Positions 21,241 to 32,837 of a stretch of DNA of 64,000 bases are shown here, piece after piece (the first letter of the stretch is position 1; the number at the start of each line of letters is the position of its first letter). The notes under the pieces are model-generated. The model did no database searches and was not told where the DNA came from. It worked only from the letters and a program-made list of their open reading frames with translations. The position numbers were made by a program, and so were the translations under genes. The DNA lies in assembly GCF_905404315.1 (NCBI RefSeq), contig NC_066290.1:11841453-11905452 (forward strand). The letters run 5' to 3'. Source of the stretch: Leptidea sinapis. Taxonomy: Eukaryota > Arthropoda > Insecta > Lepidoptera > Pieridae.

Positions 21241-22234
21241 GCACCAAATTATTTTAAATACAATCCACGCAGCGATGCTATTAAATAGCTACTCAATCAT
21301 TCAAATTAAACAAAATAAATTCATACGTGCAATTAAAAAACAGCTCAAGAGTTACACACATACTTTAAATAAGTAAACTTATTGTCCTTTGACGTACAGT
21401 AAAGTTGTCTGAAGCAAAACTTTGCCTACGCGACTATTAGGCAGAGTTGTCCAGTTGTGTTTCGACCGCGCTTTGAATACAACGCCACGCAATGACAAAG
21501 TGTTCAGTGAAAAAACTGTTTTTGGCGTTCTTTATTATGCGAACATGTTCAACATTTGTAGGCTTCTATTTTAAATTCAATAGCATGTTCGACTGTTATA
21601 GATACGATTAACTCTTTTACGCTTTATAGATTAGTTCTTTGTAATATCGCGTGAGTACAATGCCCACACAGCAGCTAACGAGAGAAACTAGTGACATGGT
21701 TCCAAGCGCTCTGCTGATCAGAACAATCGCGTGACTTAATAGAGGCGAACTAGATTTTAATGATCGAGCATTCGATGGAATTGCTTTGTATTTTTGTGTG
21801 ACATTTTTTTTAAATTAAATTATCTGTTACGCGTTACCATTTTGTCATCACACGCCGCATACTTAAATACATTTCCTTTAAATTCGAAACCTCATAGGGA
21901 AACTTATGGGATACTTAGCCAAAACTGGCCACCGTGAATCCAGCCTATGCCAGGTTCTGTTAAGAGCCCTGCGACCGAGCAGATATTCCACTTAATCTTG
22001 AGTGGCTTTATCGGCCCACCACAGTCATAATATGAGAAGAAGCGCTTTAGAAAATCAAAAGGTGGTTGTAATACAAAAAAAACTACCTAAACCGCATTGT
22101 AACACGCTGGTAATGACTTACCTATTACAATAATTATCTTTTCTTTCTTATCTAACTTTTTCGGTAGCAGTTAAATAATAATCGCTAACCAATGACGTTC
22201 TCATATAGACAATTCACGTCACACAACAGGTAAC
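21241..22234. other. No gene seen
   Basis: About 1 kb of moderately AT-rich unique-looking sequence. No coding region, splice-site pattern or repeat copy found by eye. Confidence 0.35.
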
Positions 22235-22815
22235 AACGGATAATAACGGAGAGGAGCAAAGCCAAATTGGCTTCGAAGAAGCTGGGCGTCATAAATAGAG
22301 CACGGCAGTACTTCAAGCCGGCCCACATTCTAGCGCTGTCCGGCCACATCTGGAGTATTGCTGTCATCTCTAGTCTGGCGCACCCAAGTATCAACTCGAT
22401 CTATTTGACCGCGTGCAATGTAGTGCAGCTCTAATTGTCGGGCACCCAGTGCTCTGTGAACGGCTGGATCACTTGACGTTGCGTAGAAACATAGCTTCAT
22501 TGTGTGTCCTCTACCGTATTTATCACGACAGACTACAAGTTATGATATTATCCCCATCATCTGGATGTGTGGCGGTCCTCCACAGTGCGGTTTTCAAGGA
22601 GCTTTCTTCCACGTACTACAAAGCTGTGGAATGAACTTCCTAGTGCGGTGTTTCCGGGATGATACGACATGCGTACCTTCAAAGAAGCGCGAACACCTTC
22701 CTTAAAGGCCGGCAACGCTCCTGTGATTCCTCTGGTGTTGCAAGAGATTGTAGGCGGCGGTGATCACCTAACACCAGGTTACCCATACGCTCGTTTGTCC
22801 TCCTTTTCTATACAA
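22235..22815 (+). pseudogene. LINE family A, 5'-truncated and decayed
   Basis: From KAKLASKKLGVINRARQYFK to the FPG-type C-terminus, with several frame changes and an internal loss after the RIYHDR segment. It ends cctccttttctatacaaaaa. Adjacent on the right is a piece of fold-back element. Confidence 0.75.
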
Positions 22816-22827
22816 AAAATAAAAACA

Positions 22828-22945
22828 AAGCCGAAATATGGCACATGCTACAAGTGACACCATTATAAGCTTCGACTGCCATATCTATACATTTCTGCGT
22901 TTACTCTAGTTGTTAAAAATATTATTGGTCAATAGGCAGCAATCA
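22828..22945 (-). repeat. Fragment of the fold-back element seen at 27563-28351
   Basis: The stretch gccgaaatatggcacatgct through ggtcaataggcagcaat is the inverse of 27870-27990 within the 27563-28351 fold-back. It ends exactly where the family B LINE begins. Confidence 0.7.
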
Positions 22946-25655
22946 ATGACGTTCTATATGGACATATCATTCGCAATTCTAAATGTTACTACTATAGATA
23001 ATCATAATATAAAGCTCATAAATATTGTTCACCAGAATATACAAGGTATCTCAAGTAAGGAATTAGAAATTGAACTGTTTTTGAGCTGCTGTAATATAGA
23101 TATATTATGTATTACAGAACATTGGCGTAAGAGTCATCAGCTCCAGTTTAGTTTTAGAGAACATAAAGTAGTCAGTTCGTTTTGTAGAAGTAGGGTTATA
23201 CATGGAGGTTCCCTAATTATTATTAATAATAGATTAAATACAAGATTGGACAATGTCAGACCAAAAAAGGTGACGATTCCGATAGCTGTCTTGAAAGGTT
23301 TAGAAATAATTTGGTAAATACGATACCATTTTTACACTGTGGTGAAACTGCTAATTTTCACTATAACTTAGTCTTCAATTCCTTCTGTGAGGAATTTGAC
23401 AGGATTTTTACTCCAGTAACGGTGACAGTAAACAACAAACATTGTTTTAATGATTGGGCAACAATGGGTATCCACAAAAGTCGTAAACGCTTATATGACC
23501 TTTATTATGAGAAACATTACAATAATAGTGAAGAATTTAAAATATATGTAAAAAAATACTCCAAGCTCTTTAAAATAGTTTGTCATGAAGCGAAAACACG
23601 TTTCATTGCAGATAAAATTAAAAACAGTAATAATAAAGTAAAAGCGACTTGGAGTGTAATTAACAATTAAACTGGTAGATCGAATTGCCGTAACACCTCT
23701 ATCTGTTTAAATATTAATAATCGCTTTATAAATTCGGAAATAGAAATTGCAAATGAATTTGATAAATACTTCTCCGAAATCCCGATTGTCACGACCAAAG
23801 ACCTTAACTCTTCGCCAAGAGCAGCATATGATATGCTTAAATTACACGTACCAGTATCTTCCACTGATTTGAAATTTAAGTATGTTACAGGTAGCGATAT
23901 AATAAAAATCTTCAAATTAATTAACCTAAAAAATACAAAAGACCTATGGGGCCATTCGACTAATATTGTAAAATACATACTTGACATTATAGCACCTGAA
24001 TTAGCAATAATATTTAATGAATGCATAGATGAGGGTGTGTTCCCTGACCTCATGAAATACAGCAAAGTTATACCTTTGTTTAAATCGGGCAGTTCTTTTG
24101 ACCCTGCTAATTTCAGACCTATTTCAGTGCTGCCTGTTTTTAGTAAAATGTTTGAAAAACATTTGCTTCAACAGCTACAAATGCATTTTTGTAAATTAAT
24201 GAACAAAAATCAGTTTGGTTTCACTAGGGGCTTATCAACAATTAATGCGGGTACTAGACTCATTGAGCACATCTTTGACGCCTGGGAAGAGTCACAGGAT
24301 GCATTGGGCATTTTTTGTGATTTGTCAAAAGCATTTGACTGCGTCCACCATGAAACTTTACTCCTAAAACTAAAACATTGTGGAGTGAAAAACAGAGCCC
24401 TAAATCTGTTAAAATCATATTTAAGCGAAAGAGTTCACATAGTCGATGTAAATGGTAAACGGTCTTCGGGTAAACCTGTGGGAATAGGTGTTCCACAGGG
24501 TTCTATTCTCGGTCCTTTCTTGTTTCTTATATATATATATATATATTAACGATCTACCGTTTGTGGTAGATGATAGCCATGAGATTGTATTATTTGCTGA
24601 TATTTGATATTTCACTTATTTTTAAAGTAAAGCGACGTGCGGATATTGATGCCGAGATAAGCAATGCAATCTCAAAGATAGTGCGTTGGTTTGAGACGAA
24701 TAATCTGCACTTAAACAGTAAAAAAACAAAGTGTTTACGGTTCATTACACCAAACACAGCGGAGGTACAAACCAACGTACTTATAAATGACAAGAGATTG
24801 GAACTTGTGGACACTACGGTCTTCTTGGGTATCACGTTAGATAAAAAGCTTCAGTGGGGTCCACATATTACCCATCTAGCAGATAGACTCAGCTCTGCGG
24901 CATATCCAGTTAGAAAGATTAGAGAGTACACGAATGTTGCGACCCCTAGATTAGTGTACTTTAGTTATTTTCACAGCATCATGACGTACGGTATATTACT
25001 ATGGGGTCATGCTGCTGACATTGATATAGTGTTTGCACTGCATAAGAGAGCTGTTCGTGCTATATATCAGCTTGGTTATAGACAGTCTCTCAAAGAAAAA
25101 TTTAAAGAAATAAATATTATGACTGTTCATTGTCAGTACATTTATGAAAATTTAATATATGTTCACAAAAATCGTCACCTTTTTGCTCTTAATAGTGATT
25201 TTCATTATTATAACACTAGAAATAAGGGATTGCTTGTAACTAGTTCTAGTAGGCTTCATGAGATAAATAATAGCTTTAAGGGTAAATACACTTTTACAAT
25301 AAAGTCCCAGCCACTGTTCAGGCATTATCTATAAATAAATTTAAATGTTTTATAAAAAATAGCTCTGTCGTAAATCCTATTACTCCACTGCTGAATATCT
25401 AAATGATCGGACAGCCTGGGACTAGATTGTGATTATTTTACAGCGATAGAAATGACTGTACAATATTGTATATTTTTATTGAAAAGAGCGCAAAAAAAGA
25501 ATGCTGGGAGAGTTTCTTGCGCCGCTTCTTCTCTCTCAGAGCGCCATTTGTTTCCGAAGCGGTAGTAGTATCTAGTAGTATAAGAAATGACATCAAAAAG
25601 AATTCTAAAGGAATCAATTTTGAGAAAATAAATGCCTTTCATGCCTTTTATTCAG
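22945..25655 (+). pseudogene. Nearly full-length CR1/Jockey-like LINE, family B (internally deleted)
   Basis: The order is endonuclease, reverse transcriptase, then 3' UTR. The endonuclease begins with INIVHQNIQGISSKELEIEL and DILCITEHWR (conserved N and E), but jumps at about 23310 to the inter-domain region, so most of it is deleted. The RT has VIPLFKSG, NFRPISVLPVFSK, DLSKAFDCVHHETLL (first catalytic Asp) and GVPQGSILGPFLF. A TA-dinucleotide expansion at 24528-24546 shifts the frame, and the FADD motif at 24592-24610 is corrupted by a small insertion. The C-terminal domain (FLGITLDKKLQWGPHI, then SIMTYGILLWGHAADID) is open to 25334. The 3' UTR ends with aaataaatgcc. It cannot move by itself. 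Whether it is CR1, Daphne or Jockey needs a tree. Confidence 0.85.
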
Positions 25656-25672
25656 TCTGACAACGGAACGGG

Positions 25673-25707
25673 AAAAGTGTGCTTAAAGACAATGTAAGCA
25701 CACTTTT
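25673..25707. repeat. Short hairpin
   Basis: aaaagtgtgctta (25673-25685) and its inverse taagcacactttt (25695-25707) with a 9-base loop. A related motif aagtgtgctataaaaagtgc follows at 25750. Not interpreted further. Confidence 0.5.
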
Positions 25708-26004
25708 TTCCTTAGTCGTGAGTCAACTGTGTGTCAAATAAAAAGCCTAAGTGTGCTATAAAAAGTGCTTAAATAATACATTAACGACTCAAAAAAAAAT
25801 GGTATAACTTATCATCGGTAAGGTTATTTCATTTATATAAGATTCATATGCAAAAAGCGAAAGTAATTTAATAAAAACGAATATTTTTTCATTAAATATG
25901 GTGCAATTATGGACAAGTCCCCAGACAAGACCCGCTTGTCAGAATGGGACAGATGAAAGGACACAGTCAGAAATGAAAACAATAGAGTCGTCTTTTTTTA
26001 GCAG

Positions 26005-26460
26005 ACTTCAAAAAGGAGGTGGTTCTCAACTTACTTTACCTCAGAACTTTCGACTGGGTGAACCGATTTTGATAATCCTTTTTTTATTTGAAAGCTGGTG
26101 CTTCCCGTGTGGTCTCTTGATTTGTTCTAGATCTGACAATGGCAACCATTAGAAAACCATAAAAGTCTTAAATGTGCCAGAAGTATGTGCGCAACAAATT
26201 TATGAATAACTCAATAACGCGCCAACCGATTTCGATAATTTGTTTTTTTATTGGAAAGGATATACTTCAAAGTTAGTTTGGTGATAGTTTGATTAGGTTC
26301 TCTCATTAAATAACAATAATCGTTACAAGAATTAGATTTATTAAGTAGATTGTATAAAAATACGCAATTATTTTTATATGTACTTTTATATATATATTGC
26401 ATATTATATCTATTGTTTTGGAATATTGTTTTTGAAGTCGGTTGTATTTTTGTTAAAAAA
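26005..26460. mobile_element. DNA-element-like repeat, family G
   Basis: Starts gacttcaaaaaggaggtggt and ends tttttgaagtcggttg, so the termini are inverted (GACTTC / GAAGTC). Internal blocks such as gctggtgcttcccgtgtgg and ataacgcgccaaccgatttcg recur at 32838-33140 and 33485-33645. Non-coding. Confidence 0.6.
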
Positions 26461-27424
26461 AATTTAAAGGCCTAATGAACGATGATTAGCAATATTGTAT
26501 TCTGTGTAGTGTGAACGGCTAACAAGAACGTGAACAATTAGATACTGGTGCTATTTACACGTTATCACGGAAGTATCGTTACCTAGTGATAAATGATACT
26601 TATGTACATCGCAAATATGTACAAGCTAATATTTTTCAGCTTTCCCGTACACGAGATAGTGAAAGAGATTTGGCGCCAGTTGGTAGCAAGAGAGAGATGT
26701 GAAGAACTTTACAAACCAAATAAGTCGAATGGTATTTGCTCGAATCACTTCCTCGAGGTTGATTTATATTATTAACACCACTAAAACATTTAAGCGTTTA
26801 AAAATTCATGCTCATTAACATATGATAAAACATTTTTATGTAAAAAGTATTGAAATCTCTTTCGAAAGTCAATATACTTTGTCAATTTTTAAAGTCCAAT
26901 TAGCCATATTTATAATTTGACAAAAGCTGTCATACCAAGGAACGTTCGTGTCTACTTACACTACACGTACCAAAAAGATATATGTCTTAAAGACAAATCT
27001 TATTTAATTCAACAAACAGTCAGTACTCTAGAATCGTGTAGACCATTATTCAAAAAGCACCGTCTGTTAACGCTTACTGGTATATACATATATATTAGAA
27101 ATTTGAATGTTCATTAAAAACATGGTGAACATTTACACCAGCAAAAGACTATTCCATATTAGGATTAAGAGATCCAACTCGCCTTCTGATGCCATACTGT
27201 AGAACAGCGCTTCATCAAAATAACGCAAATGTTATGTGTATTAGGGTCTTTTACCACTTTCCAAAGAATATTAGAGAGATGCCATGATGATAAAAGAATT
27301 CTTTAGCCAAAAATAATAATATTTAAATGTTATTTTTTTTAGAGGTACCTACAAAATAATATTTATTTTATATTATATCATTGAATTAAAGCTATGTAAT
27401 GTGTATTAATAACGTATAAACATA
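26461..27424. other. No gene supported
   Basis: Two short plus-strand ORFs (26593-26775 and 26917-27117) show no domain and no homologous copy in the window. AT-rich. Confidence 0.35.
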
Positions 27425-27560
27425 AAAATTCCAATATTGACAATCAAATGTTTGTATGCCAATATATTGGCGAATTGTGCTGTACACCTATTAATTGTTA
27501 ACAACTATGTTACCACGATTCATACAAATAAATCATTTCATTTCATTTTCATTTCTCCTT
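27425..27560 (+). mobile_element. LINE 3' end with TTTCA tail
   Basis: Non-coding segment ending 'acaaataaatcatttcattt' and a TTTCA tandem tail, the usual form of a LINE 3' terminus. Confidence 0.5.
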
Positions 27561-27562
27561 AA

Positions 27563-28351
27563 AGGTTACCTTAACTTATTAAATCCAAATCTCTTCAAAC
27601 CGTTAATTAAACGTTAATAAATATAAACACAAACTTACATACAAACTTTCCCCTTCATATATGAAAGTAATTTTTGATTAAAAACGTAAAAAACCTCCGA
27701 CTGAACAGATCTTCATCGGAAAATAGGGTCAGACTGACGAACGTAAAACTTATAGGAACGCTCTTTTTCTTCTGGGTGTAAAAAAATCCTAACTGCTACT
27801 CCACTGATGGCACTGTCCAAACTGGGTTCTAAATTCAAAATACGCAGCTGAAACTGAAATAGTGTTTACATTGCTGCCTATTGACCAATAATATTTTAAA
27901 CAACTGCAGTAAAGGCCGAAATGTATAGACATAGCAGTCGAATCTTATAGTGTCATTTGTGGCATGTGCCATATTTCGTCTTTGATTTTGTATGTGGTGC
28001 ATTGTCTATATGTATTTGTATCAACGTCATAGGCAGCAATGTAAACATTTATCAGTTTAAGCTGCGTATGTTGAATTTATTTAATTGATTGATTTGGACA
28101 ATGACATCAGTGGAGTAGCAGTTAAGTTTTTTTTTAAACCCTGATGAAATAGAGGGTTGTTATAAGTTTAACCTTCGTCAGTCTGTAATTACTTTCTGTT
28201 CAGTAGGAGGTTTTTCACGTTTTTTATCAAAAATCACACTCATATTATAAAGGTGAAAGTTTGTATGTTGTTTATTAGTTTGTGTGTATATTTGTAACTC
28301 CTTAACGCTCTAACTAAATGGTTTTGGATCTAATTAGTTAAGGAAACCCAT
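27563..28351. repeat. Large fold-back (long inverted repeat) element
   Basis: The left half pairs with the inverted right half over roughly 390 bp each side. Matching pairs include ccttaacttattaaatcc with agttaagg, catacaaactttc with gaaagtttgtatg (28256-28268), aaaaacctccgactgaacag with ctgttcagtaggaggttttt, and taggcagcaatgtaaac in both senses. The arms are imperfect. The outer sequences resemble Helitron 5' ends (tattataaaggtgaaagtttg). A fragment sits at 22828-22945. Confidence 0.75.
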
Positions 28352-28478
28352 AATGAGAAAAACAAACACTCAAAAATATTTTTATCTACATAAAATAATT
28401 CGGAACTGCATTCGAAGCAGTAAATATATTTTAATTTTATTTCATTATAGGCAAGGCCTCTCTGGAAAGCGTAGCTTA

Positions 28479-28534
28479 CATTTGTCAAATAATTCAACCA
28501 AGCTGACTAGCTTGGTTGAATTATTTGACAAATG
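28479..28534. repeat. Perfect 26-bp inverted repeat with 4-base loop
   Basis: Arms 28479-28504 and 28509-28534 are exact inverse complements (outer end catttgtcaaataattc, inner end aagct) around the loop GACT. It would form a near-ideal hairpin as RNA or cruciform as DNA. No match elsewhere in the window. Confidence 0.95.
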
Positions 28535-29099
28535 GACATATGATACACTACATCTCGACCTTTCGTCATTGAATTCGATCGCCCAAAATTCAAAATAGCA
28601 ATTTTTCTAATATGGATTGTTCACACATAACTCATTAATAACAGAATAACGGATGAAATACTCTTCCAGTTAACAATAACGAACCAATTGACAGTAAATG
28701 AAGAATGCCCGCTCATTATTATCTCGTTATAGTATCGAGGATGCAAAAACTAGACAAAAACACAGGAAGTGCGGTATGATAATACAATAAAGATTACATA
28801 GTTCGCTAACTTTGAGGTCGTGAAATCGCCCAGGATGGAACGCCCTCATTTAAATGAGCAAATAATGTTTTACAAGAGGCTAATGACCGGTGGATGGATA
28901 AATTCGTAGGGGCAACCGAAAATCCAGCTCTAAAAAAACGTAAACGTGACAGAAGGGAGATATTTACGAGGTCTCCACCTATGTACACATAACGACATCT
29001 CTGGAACCATAAAGCCTAGAATAGACGTCAATTAGACGTCAGCTAAGAATGGATCCTCAAGGGATTTGCGGAGGGTTAATTTAAAGAAAATATGATTTT
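28535..29099. other. No gene seen
   Basis: No supported coding sequence. The 60-codon minus-strand ORF at 28806-28988 has no recognisable features. Confidence 0.35.
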
Positions 29100-29450
29100 G
29101 AAAATATAACTTCTTCTTCCTCGTGACACTCTTGGCAGAACGGTCGTGATCATCACGAAGTGACATCTATTGGAGCAGATGTGATTCGCCCCACGAGCAT
29201 TCGCCACTTGTCCCTGCTTGCCGACTGTCTGGTAGACTCGTTCATTGGACCACTCATAGCAGACTTAATTTGGTCGGCCCAATCGCATGGGTGACCTTCC
29301 TCGGCCCTCTGTCCACTTTGCCCTGCACGCCAAGCTCAATGGACTCACTCTCGCGCTGGGAGACGTGTCCGAAGAACTTAAGAATGCGACTCTGTACTAA
29401 CACCAAAAGGCGTTGTTTTATGCCAAGTTCTTGTTCAATGGAGACGTTGG
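29100..29450 (-). pseudogene. RTE-like LINE C-terminal relic
   Basis: The minus strand shows RILKFFGHVSQRESESIEL, then GRSPMRLGRP and a distal HDDHDRSAKSVTRKK-type arginine-rich tail in shifting frames, the standard end of insect endonuclease/RT LINE proteins. Frames are broken several times. Confidence 0.65.
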
Positions 29451-29769
29451 TGAAACTATAGCACTCATACGTATAATACAGAATATAGGCTACATATTAT
29501 CAGGCATAGTATTTCAGCTGCTTATAGCATCCAGGTGGACGACGTCAGCGACAGCAGCTAGTATATTCATAAAGTAATCATATTTACAATTTATACGAAT
29601 TCTCATTGAGTTACTGTAAATTACATTGTAAAATTTTGCTCAGACTCCGCTCGATCCGACCCAGACCAAGCATTACATAACTAAGCATGAATTGAGAGCA
29701 TCATACCTAATTCAATACACAACGAGTTATCAGAAGTTTTTTTTTTATTTTATGCAGTCGACTTCGGAT
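29451..29769. other. No gene seen
   Basis: Spacer without recognisable content. Confidence 0.35.
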
Positions 29770-29960
29770 CTGATCGATTATAAATAGACATCTCATCACT
29801 CTAATTCTAGCTATTTGTCAAGGACAGAACTGCCACCAGAACTAATTCTTCCACAAAATAACGTTGCACCTCAATAAGATTTTGAAGTAAAGAAAGATTT
29901 TTAAGTATTTTTATGGAATTTTGTTTTGACTCATATTGTCACTCAATAATAATAATACCA
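29770..29960. repeat. Repeat family H, copy 1
   Basis: gattataaatagacatctcatc, aattcttccacaaaataacgttgcac and gactcatattgtcact are shared with 30790-30935. Non-coding. The two copies flank two LINE fragments. Confidence 0.55.
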
Positions 29961-29974
29961 TAAAAGGAAAAAGG

Positions 29975-30420
29975 AAAACAGCCGTGCCAAGCTCTACTGG
30001 GACTGATCTATCATCACGGACAGAACTATCATTGCTAATAAGCCTGATATTGTGTTCGTAGATCGGTTAGAGCGTCGGGCATTTATTCTTGATATCACCG
30101 TTCCGTGTGATGATAACCTTGTGAAAGCTGAAATAGACAAATTGTCGAAGTACCTAGACTTAGCACACGAGGTTACTGACATGTGGGATATTGATTCAAC
30201 AGTAATTGTCCCAAAAGTAGTTTCCGTTAACGATCTTATAGCAAAGAGCCTCGACCATCATCTCAAGAGGCTCTCACTTAATAACTGGTAAAAGGGTCAG
30301 TTACAGAAAGCAGCTGTTTTGGGAACGGCACAGATCGTGCGGAAGTTGCTCAGTCTGTCGCACTAACCACCGGCGGAATTGTCGTGAACCAACGCCGGCG
30401 GGACTCTTATTTTTTATATT
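29975..30420 (+). pseudogene. Non-LTR retrotransposon C-terminal fragment
   Basis: An open frame from about 29985 to 30291 and beyond encodes TIIANKPDIVFVDRLERRAF, ILDITVPCDDNLVKAEIDKL, SKYLDLAHEVTDMWDIDSTV, then a QKAAVLGTAQIVRKLLSLSH-type end. This is the conserved C-terminal domain of a widespread animal non-LTR element family. The palm domain is not present, so it is 5' truncated. The frame is still open over ~300 bp, which suggests a relatively recent insertion. Confidence 0.75.
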
Positions 30421-30569
30421 TATATTTGTAATATTGTTTTTTATAAATATGTTATATATATAAATGTGGAAAATAAGATGAAATTGTAATAAAGAGAATA
30501 ATACCATAATAATAATTAAGCCATTTTATTCCGTACTAAAAGACAATTAACATTTGAAAATCCAAGAAT

Positions 30570-30790
30570 CTTAAGCTATAAAATGTCTCTTAGTTCGGAG
30601 TGCCGATTGATAAAGGCCTCCTCCAACGATTTCCACTCTTTTCTGTTTTGGGCAACTCTTCTCCACTTAGGTCCTGCTGTAAATTTTATTTCATTTTCGC
30701 ACCTTGTGTCTTCCTAGTTTTCTTTTGTCATCTCTTGGGTACCATTCTGTAACTCTTTTGCTCCATTTCCCCACTTTAGCTCGCATCACG
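30570..30790 (-). pseudogene. RTE-like LINE C-terminal relic
   Basis: The minus strand encodes KWSKRVTEWYPRDDKRKLGR and, after a frame change, a WRRVAQNRKEWKSLEEAF-type tail and a stop. Second RTE-like tail, decayed. Confidence 0.65.
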
Positions 30791-30935
30791 ACTGATGATA
30801 GATTATAGATATACATCTCATCTCTCCACCACACCAGCAGAACAACTTCTTCCACAAAATAACGTTGCACTTAAATAAGATGGGTATTTTTATCGAATTT
30901 TGTTAAGACTCATATTGTCACTTATAATTTTGTGG
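30790..30935. repeat. Repeat family H, copy 2
   Basis: Matches 29770-29960 through cttcttccacaaaataacgttgcac and agactcatattgtcactt. Confidence 0.55.
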
Positions 30936-31202
30936 TGAATCTTTAACCAGAAACTCTGCGTCATGATATTAAAGTTATTATATTTTTTATAAACTAAATA
31001 AAATGCTCGCAAAATACCTTAATTTATTTACGGTGTGTGTGAAATGTTGATTGATGCATCAACTGTAGGTCCTCAATAACTCTTATTTTTACGTACTTAC
31101 CTATTAATTTACATTTACTATTTTGGACTTACTCGTTTAAGGTATTAATTAGTTGACGTGTCGAGTATTTTTATTCCATCACTATACATATATTGTAACT
31201 GA
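30936..31202. other. No gene seen
   Basis: AT-rich spacer. Confidence 0.3.
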
Positions 31203-31573
31203 AATCTATATATAAAATAAAAATGAATTGCTGTTCGTTAGTCTCGCTAAAACTCGAGAACGGCTGGACTGATTTTGCTAATTTTGGGCTTGAATAATTT
31301 CTGGAAGTCCAGGGAAGGTTTAAAAGGTCAATAAATATAAAAATGCTCGGAATTAAATAAAAACAACAATTTTGATTTTCCATTGATGTGCACCCCGTCG
31401 TTCAGAAATCAAATTGAAAGAATAGTTTAAAATGAATAACTAATTAGAATCTTTGTATCTTTCTAACTTTCTCAGGAGGTAAAAAACTAACTTTATTCTA
31501 GCTACCTATACTTGGTAGATTAATTACATTTGTTAACTATGATGGCATTACAATGTTTGCTGGGTCAGCTAGT
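31203..31573 (+). mobile_element. Helitron-like non-autonomous element
   Basis: The 5' end is tctatatataaaataaaaatg, followed by gaattgctgttcgttagtctc and cgagaacggctggactg. The 3' end is gtttgctgggtcagctag followed by T, fitting a Helitron hairpin plus CTAG terminus inserted between A and T. The same family lies at 41067-41439. Confidence 0.75.
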
Positions 31574-31597
31574 GATTTATAAAAAGATGAAGCTGTG

Positions 31598-31660
31598 AAT
31601 GTTGATTTAAAAGACTGGCAATGAGTTTCTTTCTACTTCTTCTCTTTAAAGCTCAACCCT
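31598..31660 (+). mobile_element. Family D LINE 3' end fragment
   Basis: Short match (tttaaaagactggcaatgag, tttctacttctt) to the inverted family D sequence at 53310-53340. Confidence 0.45.
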
Positions 31661-32497
31661 AAAATGTGTATATGCCGTGACGGCTCTAGGTAACAATTTC
31701 GAGCGAAAACTATAAATCTGACTAAGCAAAAAAGAGGAAATGATCTCAATTGGCGGCTGATACTTGCATTTACAGCAGCATAGTTAGCAATAAAAAAATC
31801 CACAAGCGTTTATTTGAGGATTTGCAGCCATTTAGTGACGTCATGTCGTAGCGATCTAAAAATCACCAATCATATACCGTTTGCTTACGTTAAGGTACCG
31901 CCCCTGGTAGAACAAGTGGGGTATTTTTATTACATTCAAATTGAATATTTTGCCATTGATTTCATTCTGATTTTTTTCTAGTTGAGCCATGAGTAAATAT
32001 ATATATATATATATCAATGGATGAAAGTGAGAAAGAATGATAATCGACCCCCTTTTAGAATCTTTTTCAGTATTGACTCGGCATATATATAAAATTTCAA
32101 TGGCACCTTTTAAATAAATAAAATAAAGTTTATTTCAGATAAGTATCATCCTCAATTCCATAGTATGTTAGTAGAAACAAAAATCTTATAACCTAAGTTC
32201 TTTACCTAAGTTCTGTACCTAAGTTCGTTACCAGTAGTTCATCTTTGAATGATAGAATTCATAACCAAAGAACCGTATCTAACTGCTATAGTTTTCATTT
32301 CATATAAGAGTTGCAGCTGGCTCGAATTCTGCAAAGCAGATTTATATCGGATGGTGGCATGGAAACCATCGACCATGAGCATACCAGCTGAACTGCAGAA
32401 GCTGGGAGAAGATAGATTAATTTATGAGGCACGGGGATGCTCCGACTGCAAACGCTGAAAGACAATCTCATGGTGCACAGGCCTTGATAAAGAATGT
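31661..32497. other. No gene seen; (AT)n run
   Basis: Contains an (AT)n microsatellite at 31998-32013. A 69-codon ORF at 32249-32458 is not recognised. Confidence 0.35.
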
Positions 32498-32800
32498 AGG
32501 CTTTTTTATGAAAATAAGGGACGAGACGAGCAGGACGTTCAGCATACGTAATGATACGCCCTGCATATTGCAGTGCCGCTCAGGTTTCTTGAATCACCTA
32601 AAAAATCTGAGCGGCACTACGAATTGCGCCTGTCACCTTGAGACATAAGATGTTAAGTCTCATTTGCCCAGTAATTTCACTAGATATGGCGCCCTTCAGA
32701 CCGAAACACAGTAATGTTTACACATTACTGCTTCACGGCAGAAATAGACACCGTTGTGGTACCCATAATCTAGCCGGCATCCTCACTGGATCTTTGCAGT
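32498..32800 (-). mobile_element. Interspersed repeat family E
   Basis: Minus-strand copy from ttttttatgaaaataaggg through gccgctcagg and tgagcggcact to accgttgtggtacccataat and the partial 'ggatgccggc' end. Confidence 0.7.
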
Positions 32801-32837
32801 GATTGATTAAAAAAAAATAAAAACTAATCCCCTATTT

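Noticed and set aside
22910..22970. ATG at 22910 as the start of the LINE protein
   Set aside because: That codon lies in the adjoining fold-back fragment; LINE similarity starts after about 22945.
24528..24546. TA run at the LINE RT domain as a regulatory element
   Set aside because: It is a simple dinucleotide expansion that shifts the frame of a dead LINE.
26917..27117. 66-codon plus-strand ORF
   Set aside because: No recognisable domain; length is within chance expectation for AT-rich DNA.
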